From positions 655,857 through 719,856 of the forward strand of contig NZ_LR701637.1 of assembly GCF_902498805.1 (NCBI RefSeq): 64,000 bases of DNA. The letters are read 5' to 3'. Below the pieces are notes generated by a model. It was not told the origin of the DNA. It saw only the letters and a program-made list of their open reading frames with translations, and made no database searches. Position numbers and translations under genes: made by a program. Below are positions 50,121 to 59,416 of this stretch, piece by piece. The stretch comes from Imperialibacter sp. EC-SDR9 (GTDB lineage Bacteria; Bacteroidota; Bacteroidia; Cytophagales; Cyclobacteriaceae). Within the stretch, counting starts at the first letter, position 1, and every line of letters starts with the position of its first letter.

Positions 50121-51461
50121 ATGATCTGGAAAGAACTCCTCAACAGCCAACGCTACGGCGCCACCAAAAGCATCAACTTCGACCCTGCCCGCAGTCCTTT
50201 CGAAATGGACTACGATCGTATTATTTTCTCGTATCCTTTTCGCAGGCTGCAGGACAAAACGCAGGTATTTCCTCTGCCCGACCACGACTTTGTGCACAAC
50301 CGGCTTACCCACAGCCTTGAGGTGTCAAGCGTGGGCAGATCGCTGGGGAAAATGGTCGGTGAGAAAATACTGGAAAGAGAAAAAGACCTTGCGCTCACAG
50401 CGGCTGACTTTGGCTCCATAGTGGCTGCCGCCTGCCTGGCGCACGACATTGGCAACCCGCCTTTTGGACATTCGGGCGAAAAGGCCATTTCTGAGTTTTT
50501 TCTTAACCATGCCGAAGGAAGGATATTCGAGTCGAAAGTAACTAAGGCGGAATGGGCGGATCTTGTTTCATTTGAGGGCAATGCCCAGGGGCTCCGGCTG
50601 CTTTGCCATGCTCAGAACAAAGGGCTGCGGCTCACACATGCTACGCTGGCGGCATTTACTAAGTACCCCTGCCAGTCGTCATTTGAAGGGAAGAGTAAAG
50701 AGAAAAAGAGCCAGAAGAAGTTTGGTTTTTATCAGACAGAGGCAAGCATCTTTCAGGATGTAGCAGCAGCCACCAGCCTGAAAGAAGAAATAAAAAACAT
50801 AGCCTGGGCCAGGCACCCGCTGGTGTACCTGGTGGAAGCGGCTGACGACACCTGCTATCATATCATCGATCTGGAGGATGGGTGCCGGCTTGGTTGGGTG
50901 CGGTACGAGGTGGCAAGAGACTTACTGGCTGAAATAATAGGCGACGCCTACAAACCGGAGAAGCTGGATGACCTGGAAACGGTGGAGGAAAAGATGGCGA
51001 CGCTCAGGGCGCTGGCCATCAACGTGCTGGTAGGGCAGTTAACAAAAGCCTTTCTGGATAACGAAAAGGAAATCCTTGACGGCACATTGAACACTGACCT
51101 GTTTTCGCTGGTGCCTTGCAGTACTACTTTGGAAAAAATCAGCAAACTGTCGGTGGCACAGATTTACCAGTCGAGGCAGGTGATTGAAAAAGAAGCGGCA
51201 GGGTTTCAGGTAATCTCAGGTTTGATGGAGGCTTTCTGTAGCGCTGCCTATAAAGTTCGTTTTGATGACAAACCAGGCTATAGAGACCAGCTCGTATACA
51301 AACTCATGCCGTCAGACATTCTTTTGGGCATTCAAAAGTCAAAAACGACCTATCAACTCTTACGAACGGTACTTGATTTTATTTCCGGTCTCACCGATGG
51401 GCATGCACTTTCCCTGTACCGAAACCTGACCGGCATATCGCTGCCAGGAATAAGATCGTAG
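50121..51461 (+). CDS. dgt: Deoxyguanosinetriphosphate triphosphohydrolase
   Basis: 446 residues, an HD-domain dNTPase that removes triphosphate from dGTP or other dNTPs. HD residues are His64 (NRLTHSLE) and His108-Asp109 (CLAHDIGNPPFGHSGE), with a later Asp in VEAADDTCYHIIDLEDG. Length fits the family (about 430-500). The first 145 bases are duplicated at 42619-42763 in the original place next to the mtfA-like gene; this copy is intact but its upstream sequence is cassette DNA, so it must use a new promoter. Confidence 0.93.
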   Translation: MIWKELLNSQRYGATKSINFDPARSPFEMDYDRIIFSYPFRRLQDKTQVFPLPDHDFVHNRLTHSLEVSSVGRSLGKMVGEKILEREKDLALTAADFGSIVAAACLAHDIGNPPFGHSGEKAISEFFLNHAEGRIFESKVTKAEWADLVSFEGNAQGLRLLCHAQNKGLRLTHATLAAFTKYPCQSSFEGKSKEKKSQKKFGFYQTEASIFQDVAAATSLKEEIKNIAWARHPLVYLVEAADDTCYHIIDLEDGCRLGWVRYEVARDLLAEIIGDAYKPEKLDDLETVEEKMATLRALAINVLVGQLTKAFLDNEKEILDGTLNTDLFSLVPCSTTLEKISKLSVAQIYQSRQVIEKEAAGFQVISGLMEAFCSAAYKVRFDDKPGYRDQLVYKLMPSDILLGIQKSKTTYQLLRTVLDFISGLTDGHALSLYRNLTGISLPGIRS

Positions 51462-51533
51462 AAATAGGAAAGGAATAATGACCCTCAACTACCTTAGAAA
51501 GATTATTTCATTACATTTGTGCTCCGTTTGGAA

Positions 51534-53957
51534 ATGTGGACCCAGTTAGCACATATCATCCTGAAATTCAGGCTTCCCCTTCTTATCATTCTGGTTATCC
51601 TTACAGCCTTTTTTGGCTATCAGGCCCGGAAAGTTGAGTGGTCGTTCGATCTTGCCAAAACAGTTCCGGATACAGACCCCGACATGGTCTATTTTCAGGA
51701 ATTCAAAAAGCTGTTTGGTGAAGATGGAAACATGCTGGCTATTGGCGTAAAAGACAGCGCCATCTACAAGGTGGAGAACTTTCAAAAGTTCAGGTACCTG
51801 GCCGACGAGCTGGCTCGCATCAACAATATCACAAACGTACTTTCCCTTCCCAGCCTCCAGCACCTGGTGAAGAACGATGAAAAAAAGCGGCTTGAAATGA
51901 AGCCGTTTTTCACGAGCATTCCTGACACGCAACCGGCGCTCGACTCTATGTTGAGGGAGGCCAATCAAATCAAAGTTTATAGTGGCCAGCTAATCAACCC
52001 TGACAATGGAGCCACGCTTATCATGGTGTCCATCAACAAGGAGATTCTGAGTACAAAAAACCGTGATGGTGTGGTGGGCGATGTGCTGATGGTGGCTCAG
52101 CTATTTGAAGAGGAAACGGGCATCAAGCTACACTATGCTGGCTTGCCCTACATCAGATTTATCAACACAAGTAAGGTAAAGGCCGAGCTCCAGCTATTTC
52201 TGGTGCTTTCTATCATTGTTACGGGCATCATCCTTTTCTTTTTCTTCCGGTCATTCCAGGCTGTGCTTTTCCCGCTCATTCTTATTGGCACCATGATCGT
52301 ATGGGTGATGGGGACACTGTCTCTCTTTGGCTATAAAATCACACTCCTTACTGGGCTCATTCCGCCGATTATTGTCGTCATAGGCATACCCAACTGCGTG
52401 TATTTGCTCAACAAATACCACCAGGAATATGCCCTGCATGGCGACAAAATGATGGCCTTGTCGAACATGATCAGACGGATCGGCATTGTGACGTTGATGA
52501 CCAACTTCACCACGGCTATTGGATTTCTTGTACTCCTTATTGTCGACATTGTGGTGCTTCGTGAATTTGGAACCATTGCCGGCATTAATATCATGTCCAC
52601 TTTCATCGTGAGCATCGTATTCATCCCGACGGTATTCTCTTATTTGCCGCCACCGAAAAAGCGCCACCTGAAGCACCTGGACATGAAGCCGCTGGCTAAG
52701 CTGCTATATGGAATAGACCTTCTGGTGCACAGGCACAAATACAAAGTGTTTTTGTTCTCAATAGTATTGGTAGGGGTGTCGATATTTGGAATGACTCGTA
52801 TCAGAGCAGTTTCGCATATGATCGATGACCTGCCAGACGACAGTCCCGTTAGGTACGACCTCGCTTTCTTTGAGGAGAACTTTAGTGGTGTGATGCCACT
52901 GGAACTGTTGATTGATACTGGCAATAAAAAAGGAGTACTCAACCTGAACAACCTCAAAAAAATTGATCAGTTGGTGAGTTTTCTCGACAGCATTCCTTAT
53001 ATCTCGCAGCCGGTTTCCATTGTGAGTTTTGTGAAAGCTGCCCGGCAGGCGTTTTATAACGAAAACCCTGCGTTTTATTCGCTGCCAACCAGCCGAGATC
53101 AGGCATTTGTCCTTCGCTATCTTCAGGGTGAGGCTGGAATGAGCTCAGGGCTGGCCAGTAACTTTATCGACTCAACAGGTCAGATCGTTCGTGTGTCAGT
53201 ACGCATCGCCGATGTGGGATCAGATAAAATGGACAGCCTGGTCACTCAGGTAATAGAGCCAAAGATTACCGACCTTTTTGAAGGAACAAAAATGTCGGCC
53301 ACCATCACAGGTACTACATTACTTTTTATAAAGGGTAATAAATTCCTGATACAAAACCTTATCAGTAGCATGGTGCTGGCCTTTTTTGTTATCGCCATTG
53401 TGATGGGGCTGCTTTTCAGAAACCTGCGGATGATCATCGTTTCCCTGATACCCAACTTTATTCCGTTGATCATTACGGCGGGAATCATGGGTTATTTTGG
53501 AATACCGCTTAAGCCAAGCACCGCCCTTATTTTTAGTATTGCTTTCGGAATATCGGTTGATAACTCCATTCACTTCCTGGCCAAGTATAGGCTGGAATTG
53601 TTTGCGAACAATTTCTTTGTGCCCGTGGCTGTGAGCAAAAGCATTAAAGAAGTTGGGTCGAGCATGATCTATACTTCGATCATCCTTTTCTTTGGCTTCG
53701 TAATATTTGCCTTTTCAGAATTCGGCGGAACAGTGGCGCTCGGAACACTTACCTCTACCACTTTGTTCTTTGCCATGTTTACGAACACCATCTTGCTGCC
53801 GTCTTTACTGCTGCGATTCGATAGCGGCAAGAGGAACAAAAACGAGCATTTGCTTATTGATAGCTATAGCGATTTTTACACGGAAAATGACGACGAAGAA
53901 ATTGACATTGACCGAATTAAGCTGGAGGAGCTCAATAGCAGAGAAACACAATCGTAG
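51534..53957 (+). CDS. RND/MMPL-family exporter
   Basis: About 807 residues, 12 membrane helices in two similar halves, each with a large extracytoplasmic loop after its first helix. Half 1 has VEWSFDLAKTVPDTDPDMVY after the first helix and the helix cluster LQLFLVLSIIVTGIILFFFF; half 2 repeats it (HMIDDLPDDSPVRYDLAFFE; then NLISSMVLAFFVIAIVMGLL). Such proteins export lipids or hydrophobic compounds, including sterol- or hopanoid-like substrates, using the proton gradient. The C-terminal tail is strongly acidic (TENDDEEIDIDRIKLEE). ATG 51534 is chosen over GTG 51519, which falls in a TACATTTG promoter-like box (51512-51519). Confidence 0.85.
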   Translation: MWTQLAHIILKFRLPLLIILVILTAFFGYQARKVEWSFDLAKTVPDTDPDMVYFQEFKKLFGEDGNMLAIGVKDSAIYKVENFQKFRYLADELARINNITNVLSLPSLQHLVKNDEKKRLEMKPFFTSIPDTQPALDSMLREANQIKVYSGQLINPDNGATLIMVSINKEILSTKNRDGVVGDVLMVAQLFEEETGIKLHYAGLPYIRFINTSKVKAELQLFLVLSIIVTGIILFFFFRSFQAVLFPLILIGTMIVWVMGTLSLFGYKITLLTGLIPPIIVVIGIPNCVYLLNKYHQEYALHGDKMMALSNMIRRIGIVTLMTNFTTAIGFLVLLIVDIVVLREFGTIAGINIMSTFIVSIVFIPTVFSYLPPPKKRHLKHLDMKPLAKLLYGIDLLVHRHKYKVFLFSIVLVGVSIFGMTRIRAVSHMIDDLPDDSPVRYDLAFFEENFSGVMPLELLIDTGNKKGVLNLNNLKKIDQLVSFLDSIPYISQPVSIVSFVKAARQAFYNENPAFYSLPTSRDQAFVLRYLQGEAGMSSGLASNFIDSTGQIVRVSVRIADVGSDKMDSLVTQVIEPKITDLFEGTKMSATITGTTLLFIKGNKFLIQNLISSMVLAFFVIAIVMGLLFRNLRMIIVSLIPNFIPLIITAGIMGYFGIPLKPSTALIFSIAFGISVDNSIHFLAKYRLELFANNFFVPVAVSKSIKEVGSSMIYTSIILFFGFVIFAFSEFGGTVALGTLTSTTLFFAMFTNTILLPSLLLRFDSGKRNKNEHLLIDSYSDFYTENDDEEIDIDRIKLEELNSRETQS

Positions 53958-53988
53958 TACTTAAAGATTGAATTTTCAGGAGAAGATC

Positions 53989-56900
53989 ATGACGAAAGCT
54001 GTGAAATACAGAGAGTATAAATCTATAGACTTGGCCAAAGTAGCTTCCGAAGTGCTGGCAGACTGGAAGCAGAAGAAAATTTTTGAAAAATCTGTAAACT
54101 CAAGAGAGGGCCGCCCGACTTTTACTTTCTACGAGGGACCCCCATCAGCTAATGGCACACCGGGTATTCACCACGTGATGGCGAGGACGGTGAAGGATAT
54201 TTTTTGTCGTTACAAAACGCAGCAAGGCTTTCAGGTAAAAAGAAAAGGCGGTTGGGATACCCATGGTCTGCCTGTTGAACTTCAGGTAGAAAAAGAGCTG
54301 GGCATCACCAAAGATGATATCGGCAAGAAAATATCAGTTGAAGAGTACAACCAGAAGTGCCGTGAGGCGGTGATGAAGTTCAAAGGGCAGTGGGACGACC
54401 TCACTGAGAAAATGGGCTACTGGGTCGATTTGGATAATCCTTACATCACCTTCGAGAAAGATTATATTGAGTCTGTCTGGAATTTATTGCAGAAGTTTTA
54501 CGACAAGGGTCTTCTTTACAAAGGCTACACCATACAGCCGTATTCACCGGCAGCAGGCACCGGTCTAAGCTCTCACGAACTGAACCAGCCGGGCACGTAT
54601 AAAATGGTGAAGGACACCACCATTGCGGCGCAGTTTAAAATCGAAGGAACAGAAAACGACTACTTCCTGGCCTGGACCACCACCCCGTGGACTTTGCCGG
54701 CCAACAACGGTTTGGCTGTGGGTAAGGAGATCGCCTACGTGAAGGTGGCCACTTTCAATCAGTATACTTTTGCGCCGGTAAATGTGATCCTGGCAAAAGA
54801 CAGAGTCAGCGCTTACTTCAATCAGAAGGCCGCTGACCTAAAGCTTGAGGACTATAAGCCGGGTGACAAGTTGATTCCTTTTAAAGTGGTTCAGGAGTAC
54901 AAAGGCAAAGAACTGGCCGGCATGGCCTACGAGCAGCTCGTTCCTGTGGTGAAGCTGGAAAAACCTGCTTTCACTGTGGTGATTGGCGACTTTGTGACGA
55001 CCGAAGACGGCACAGGCATCGTGCATATCTCCAAGACCTTTGGTGCGGATGACTTTCGAACCTCCGTGCAGAACAACCTGCCCGGTGTTTTTGTAAAAGA
55101 TGAGGGTGGCTTTGAAGTGCCTATCGTTGACAGGAAAGGAAAGTTTGTCAATGAAGTGGGCGCCTACCTGAAAGCCAAGATGAAAGAGTGGGACATCACC
55201 GCCCACAAGGAGTATGACGAAGACGGATTTTATGTAAAGAACTATAAAGAGGAGGATGAAAGCGATCCGAATTTCAAGTCGACGGACGTCATTATTTCCA
55301 TCATTCTCAAGCAGGAAAACAAAGCCTTTAAGGTAGAGAAATACGAGCACACCTATCCGCATTGCTGGAGAACAGACAAGCCGGTGCTTTACTATCCGAT
55401 GGACTCCTGGTTCATCAAAACCACAGCCTACAAAGACAAGCTGGTTGCACTGAACAACACCATCAACTGGAAGCCGCAGTCGACCGGAACCGGCCGCTTT
55501 GGCAACTGGCTGGAGAACCTGGTAGACTGGAACTTAAGTCGCAGCCGTTTCTGGGGCACGCCCTTGCCTATTTGGGCAACAGACGACAGGTCGGAAATGA
55601 AATGCATTGGCTCATTTGCCGAGCTGAAGGCAGAATCAGAAAAGGCTGTGAAGGCAGGCCTGATGAAAGCACCTGTGGCTGACGACATGGACCTTCACCG
55701 TCCTTTTGTAGACGATGTGGTTTTGGTAAGCGATAGCGGTCGACCAATGAAACGTGAGACGGACCTCATCGACGTTTGGTTCGATTCGGGTGCCATGCCC
55801 TACGCACAGTGGCATTACCCATTTGAAAACAAGGAAGTATTTGAAGCCAACTATCCTGCGGACTACATCGCCGAGGGAGTAGACCAGACCCGTGGCTGGT
55901 TCTTTACACTCCATGCAATAGCAGGTATGCTGTTCGACAGTGTAGCCTTCAAAAATGTGATTGCCAATGGCCTGGTGCTGGATAAGAACGGCAATAAAAT
56001 GTCGAAGCGCCTGGGCAATGCCGCCGACCCTTTCCTTACACTGGAAAAGTACGGTGCCGACCCCACCCGTTGGTACATGATCACCAACGCAAATCCGTGG
56101 GACAACCTCAAGTTTGATATCGATGGAATAGTAGAAGTTCAGCGCCGTTTCTTTGGAACCCTGTACAATACCTACAATTTCTTTGCACTCTACGCCAATC
56201 TGGATGGTTTTAACTATAGTGAGGCTGCCGTTCCTTTGAATAAGAGGACAGAGAGCGACCGGTGGATTACCTCTCGCCTGAATACGGTGAAAAAGCAGGT
56301 GGCAGAAGCCTATGACGATTACGAGCCAACCAAGGCTGGTCGGTTGATTCAGAATTTTGTTGTGGACGATATGTCCAACTGGTATGTGCGCCTGAACAGG
56401 AAGCGTTTTTGGAAGGGTGAGTACAACGAAGACAAGAAAGCGGCTTACCAAACGTTGTACGACTGCCTGGAGACAGTAGCTCGCCTGGCAGCACCGATTG
56501 CTCCTTTTTATATGGAGCGTGTTTTCTCTGACCTCAATAAGGTGTCAGGAAGGGAAACCGAAGAGTCGGTGCACCTGGCAGCTTTCCCTAAGGCAGACGA
56601 GTCGGCTATTGACAAGGAGCTGGAAACGAAGATGGCGTTGGCTCAGGAGGTATCGTCTTTGATTCACTCGCTTCGCAAAAAGCAGATGATCAAGGTGCGT
56701 CAGCCATTGTCAAGAATTCTTATTCCTGTACTGAATGCTTCTACCAGGCATTATATCGAAGCCGTGGAAGACCTTATTTTGTCAGAAGTCAATGTGAAGG
56801 CGATAGAGTATATCGACGATACATCCGGCATCCTTGTAAAAAGCATCAAGCCTAATTTCAGAAGGCTGGGTCAGCACCATGGCCCGATCATGAAGGACAT

Positions 56901-57357
56901 TACCGTTGCAGTGAAGGAAATGACACAGGACGATATCGCCAGCCTGGAGGGTACTGGCAAATTCTTACTGAAAACAGCCAAAGGCGACATTGAGCTTACG
57001 CCGGAAGATTTTGAGATTTCTTCTGAGGACATCCCTGGCTGGTTGGTTGCCAGTGAAAATGGCCTGACTGTCGCCCTCGACATCACCATTACCGATGACC
57101 TGAAGAGGGAAGGGATCGCCCGTGACCTTGTGAACAGGATACAAAACCTGAGGAAAGACATGGGGCTTGAGGTACAGGACAAAATCAGGCTGTCTGTTAA
57201 AGAAAGTGAAAAAATGGTAAATGAGGCTTTGATTAGTTTCAAAGACTATATTTGTAGTGAAACCCAGGCCCTTTCGCTTGAAATGGTGGGAGATCTGACT
57301 GACGCTGTTGTTTTGGATATGGATGAGTTTAACCTCGAAGTCAAAGTAGCCGTTTAA
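53989..57357 (+). CDS. ileS: Isoleucyl-tRNA synthetase
   Basis: 1122 residues from ATG 53989, preceded by an AGGAGA ribosome-binding site at 53978-53983. The class I signature is GIHHVM (59-64, HIGH-like) in SANGTPGIHHVMARTVKD and KMSKR (670-674) in NGNKMSKRLGN. The editing (CP1) domain holds the WTTTPWTLPANNGLAVG motif. The long C-terminal part ends at about 1122, longer than the E. coli enzyme (938) and without a visible C-terminal zinc motif, like the second IleRS type found in Bacteroidota and eukaryotes. Charges tRNA-Ile. The long minus frame at 55636-56451 is only its shadow. Confidence 0.97.
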   Translation: MTKAVKYREYKSIDLAKVASEVLADWKQKKIFEKSVNSREGRPTFTFYEGPPSANGTPGIHHVMARTVKDIFCRYKTQQGFQVKRKGGWDTHGLPVELQVEKELGITKDDIGKKISVEEYNQKCREAVMKFKGQWDDLTEKMGYWVDLDNPYITFEKDYIESVWNLLQKFYDKGLLYKGYTIQPYSPAAGTGLSSHELNQPGTYKMVKDTTIAAQFKIEGTENDYFLAWTTTPWTLPANNGLAVGKEIAYVKVATFNQYTFAPVNVILAKDRVSAYFNQKAADLKLEDYKPGDKLIPFKVVQEYKGKELAGMAYEQLVPVVKLEKPAFTVVIGDFVTTEDGTGIVHISKTFGADDFRTSVQNNLPGVFVKDEGGFEVPIVDRKGKFVNEVGAYLKAKMKEWDITAHKEYDEDGFYVKNYKEEDESDPNFKSTDVIISIILKQENKAFKVEKYEHTYPHCWRTDKPVLYYPMDSWFIKTTAYKDKLVALNNTINWKPQSTGTGRFGNWLENLVDWNLSRSRFWGTPLPIWATDDRSEMKCIGSFAELKAESEKAVKAGLMKAPVADDMDLHRPFVDDVVLVSDSGRPMKRETDLIDVWFDSGAMPYAQWHYPFENKEVFEANYPADYIAEGVDQTRGWFFTLHAIAGMLFDSVAFKNVIANGLVLDKNGNKMSKRLGNAADPFLTLEKYGADPTRWYMITNANPWDNLKFDIDGIVEVQRRFFGTLYNTYNFFALYANLDGFNYSEAAVPLNKRTESDRWITSRLNTVKKQVAEAYDDYEPTKAGRLIQNFVVDDMSNWYVRLNRKRFWKGEYNEDKKAAYQTLYDCLETVARLAAPIAPFYMERVFSDLNKVSGRETEESVHLAAFPKADESAIDKELETKMALAQEVSSLIHSLRKKQMIKVRQPLSRILIPVLNASTRHYIEAVEDLILSEVNVKAIEYIDDTSGILVKSIKPNFRRLGQHHGPIMKDITVAVKEMTQDDIASLEGTGKFLLKTAKGDIELTPEDFEISSEDIPGWLVASENGLTVALDITITDDLKREGIARDLVNRIQNLRKDMGLEVQDKIRLSVKESEKMVNEALISFKDYICSETQALSLEMVGDLTDAVVLDMDEFNLEVKVAV

Positions 57358-57406
57358 AGAGATCAATCGTCGAAGCCAACACCAAACATTGTAAACTAAG
57401 GACAAA

Positions 57407-58084
57407 GTGAAGTATTTTAAATATTACCTACTGGCCATTGCAATGATCATTTTGGATCAGGTAGTTAAGTTGGCAGTACACTTCAATATGGAAATGGGCG
57501 TGGCCGGGCAGATTTACCTCCTTGGCGACGTATTTAAGCTTCACTATCTCACCAATCCGGGCATGGCCTTCGGCATGCAGCTCGGCAGTGAAAACGGCAA
57601 ACTTATTCTTACCGTTGTCAGGCTCATAGCCATGGTCGTGATTGCTGTTTACCTCTATAGGTTGGCTAAAAAAGAAGTACACAGCGGCCTTTTATGGTGC
57701 GGTGCGCTTATACTTGGGGGAGCCATTGGTAACCTGATCGACAGTGTTTTCTACGGAGTCTTTCTTAACAACGCTCCTTACGACGCACCGAATCCATGGT
57801 TTCACGGCCAGGTAGTTGACATGTTTTACATCGACATCTGGGAGGGCAGAATCCCCGAGTGGGTGCCTTTGTTCGGTGGAGACTACACAGCTCTTTGGCC
57901 CGTTTTCAATGTCGCAGACGCCTCAATTTTCGTTGGCGTGGCAATTATTATCATATTCCAGAAGTCATTTTTCAAAGAAGCTGACCACGAAGAAGGAGAT
58001 GCTACTGGCGACTCTCAAACTTCCATGGTGGGGCAGGTTCCTTCTGATGACGACGAAGCACGAAATGCCCAGTCGGTAGGGTAA
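57407..58084 (+). CDS. lspA: Lipoprotein signal peptidase
   Basis: 225 residues beginning with GTG. Four membrane helices and the two catalytic aspartates, Asp112 in GNLIDS and Asp171 in NVADAS, are visible; an extracytoplasmic insertion of about 45 residues (about 116-160) between them is characteristic of Bacteroidota LspA. The C-terminal tail of about 30 residues is acidic and Ser/Gln-rich (EEGDATGDSQTSMVGQV), beyond the usual end. It cleaves prolipoprotein signal peptides; this window encodes about nine probable lipoproteins. It is 49 bases after ileS, a common pairing. Confidence 0.95.
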   Translation: MKYFKYYLLAIAMIILDQVVKLAVHFNMEMGVAGQIYLLGDVFKLHYLTNPGMAFGMQLGSENGKLILTVVRLIAMVVIAVYLYRLAKKEVHSGLLWCGALILGGAIGNLIDSVFYGVFLNNAPYDAPNPWFHGQVVDMFYIDIWEGRIPEWVPLFGGDYTALWPVFNVADASIFVGVAIIIIFQKSFFKEADHEEGDATGDSQTSMVGQVPSDDDEARNAQSVG

Positions 58085-58283
58085 GCTGCAGGGGATAGTC
58101 TCACGCAAAGGCTTCCAAGACGTAAAGAAGACTTTGAAATCCTTTCTTTGGAGTGATGTTTCAATTTAAGCTGCCAGTCCACGACTTTAACTCGGGCCTC
58201 TGCAAGTAGTTCGCAAATAGTCGACAAAACGTGTAACTTCAGTCTTCCCCAACCTGTCAAACCAACGTAACGTTAATACAGGT

Positions 58284-59318
58284 ATGTCGAGCTTTTCAAA
58301 AGAGATCAAACTTATTGCGGTCTGGCTTTCTGCCATTATCGTTTTCCTCACAGCCCTTTTTCTGGTCAATCAGGTCTATCAGATTTATCACCTGGCGCTT
58401 GGTGTAAACGAAACTTTCGGAAGGGTGGTACTTGTTGCCCTGATAGCCATTTCCGCAGGCATTCTGCTGGTGCCTGTTTTTCTCTTTTTGCGGTTGCCGC
58501 AAACCCTCACACCTCCTAAAGAGGAAGACCAAGTCCCCAAACATAAAAGGAGAGTATTTCAACGGATTAGAAAAAATAAACTGTTGATCGCCGAGGGTCT
58601 TGTTCCCGCCTCTGAGGATCAATTGGAGGTTTCGCTAACCCGACTCAATGAGGAGGCAGACAAGATTATCAAACAAACGGCGCTGTCAGTATTCCTTACT
58701 ACGTCCATCTCTCAAAACGGACGGCTGGATGCCTTCACCATCCTTTTTACCCACTCACGCATGGTGTGGAAAATTTGCCATTTGTACCACCAGCGACCAG
58801 GTCTGAGAGATCTCGCCCACCTTTATGCGAACATCGGCGCCACCACTTTTCTCGTATCCGAAATTGAAGACCTCGACATCAGTCTACAGCTTGAGTCGCT
58901 GCTATCGGGTGTAACTAAAAGCACCTCATTTTCTTCTATTCCGGTGGTGGGCCCCACGGCCACACTGGTGATGGATTCGCTTTTCGAAGGCTCCACAAAT
59001 GCCTTTCTTACCCTGCGGGTCGGCATCATTGCCCGGCAATATTGTAGCTGCGTAACCACCTGGGATAGCAAAAAGGCAAGGAAAAACGCTACCCTTGAGG
59101 CTGGAAAAATGTTAAGTCAGATTGTGACCCAGGGGTCAACAAAGGTTGTCGGCGGCATTCTGAAAGCTGCAAAAAATGCAGGATTTCAAAGCATTAAATC
59201 TGGGGGCCAGGCCATAGTGAAAGCGGGCACCAAAATCACAGAAGGGGTTTCTTCTGCTGCCAGGAAAGTCAATCCTTTTGGAAAAAGAAAATCCGAAGCC
59301 AGGGAAATGGATCAATAG
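58284..59318 (+). CDS. DUF697-like membrane protein
   Basis: 344 residues. Two N-terminal membrane helices (AVWLSAIIVFLTALFLVN, VLVALIAISAGILLVPVFLF) precede a soluble domain with the DUF697 pattern (AFTILFTHSRMVWKICHLYH, then DLAHLYANIGATTFLVSEIE), shared with YcjF-type proteins. The C-terminal part is glycine- and lysine-rich (KVVGGILKAAKNAG, KAGTKITEGVSSAARK). Function of the family is not established; some relatives pair with a dynamin-like or GTPase YcjX, absent here. Confidence 0.75.
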   Translation: MSSFSKEIKLIAVWLSAIIVFLTALFLVNQVYQIYHLALGVNETFGRVVLVALIAISAGILLVPVFLFLRLPQTLTPPKEEDQVPKHKRRVFQRIRKNKLLIAEGLVPASEDQLEVSLTRLNEEADKIIKQTALSVFLTTSISQNGRLDAFTILFTHSRMVWKICHLYHQRPGLRDLAHLYANIGATTFLVSEIEDLDISLQLESLLSGVTKSTSFSSIPVVGPTATLVMDSLFEGSTNAFLTLRVGIIARQYCSCVTTWDSKKARKNATLEAGKMLSQIVTQGSTKVVGGILKAAKNAGFQSIKSGGQAIVKAGTKITEGVSSAARKVNPFGKRKSEAREMDQ

Positions 59319-59416
59319 AAATAACGAAGATGCTTTGGACGGCACTTTGCTTCGACGTATTTTGAAGGCCTATTTTTAGTTAATTTCACCTATTCAACAA
59401 ACCTGGAACTTAATCC

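Noticed and set aside
55636-56451. Long reverse frame (271 codons) opposite ileS
   Set aside because: Antisense shadow of the isoleucyl-tRNA synthetase; no signal, motif or independent context.
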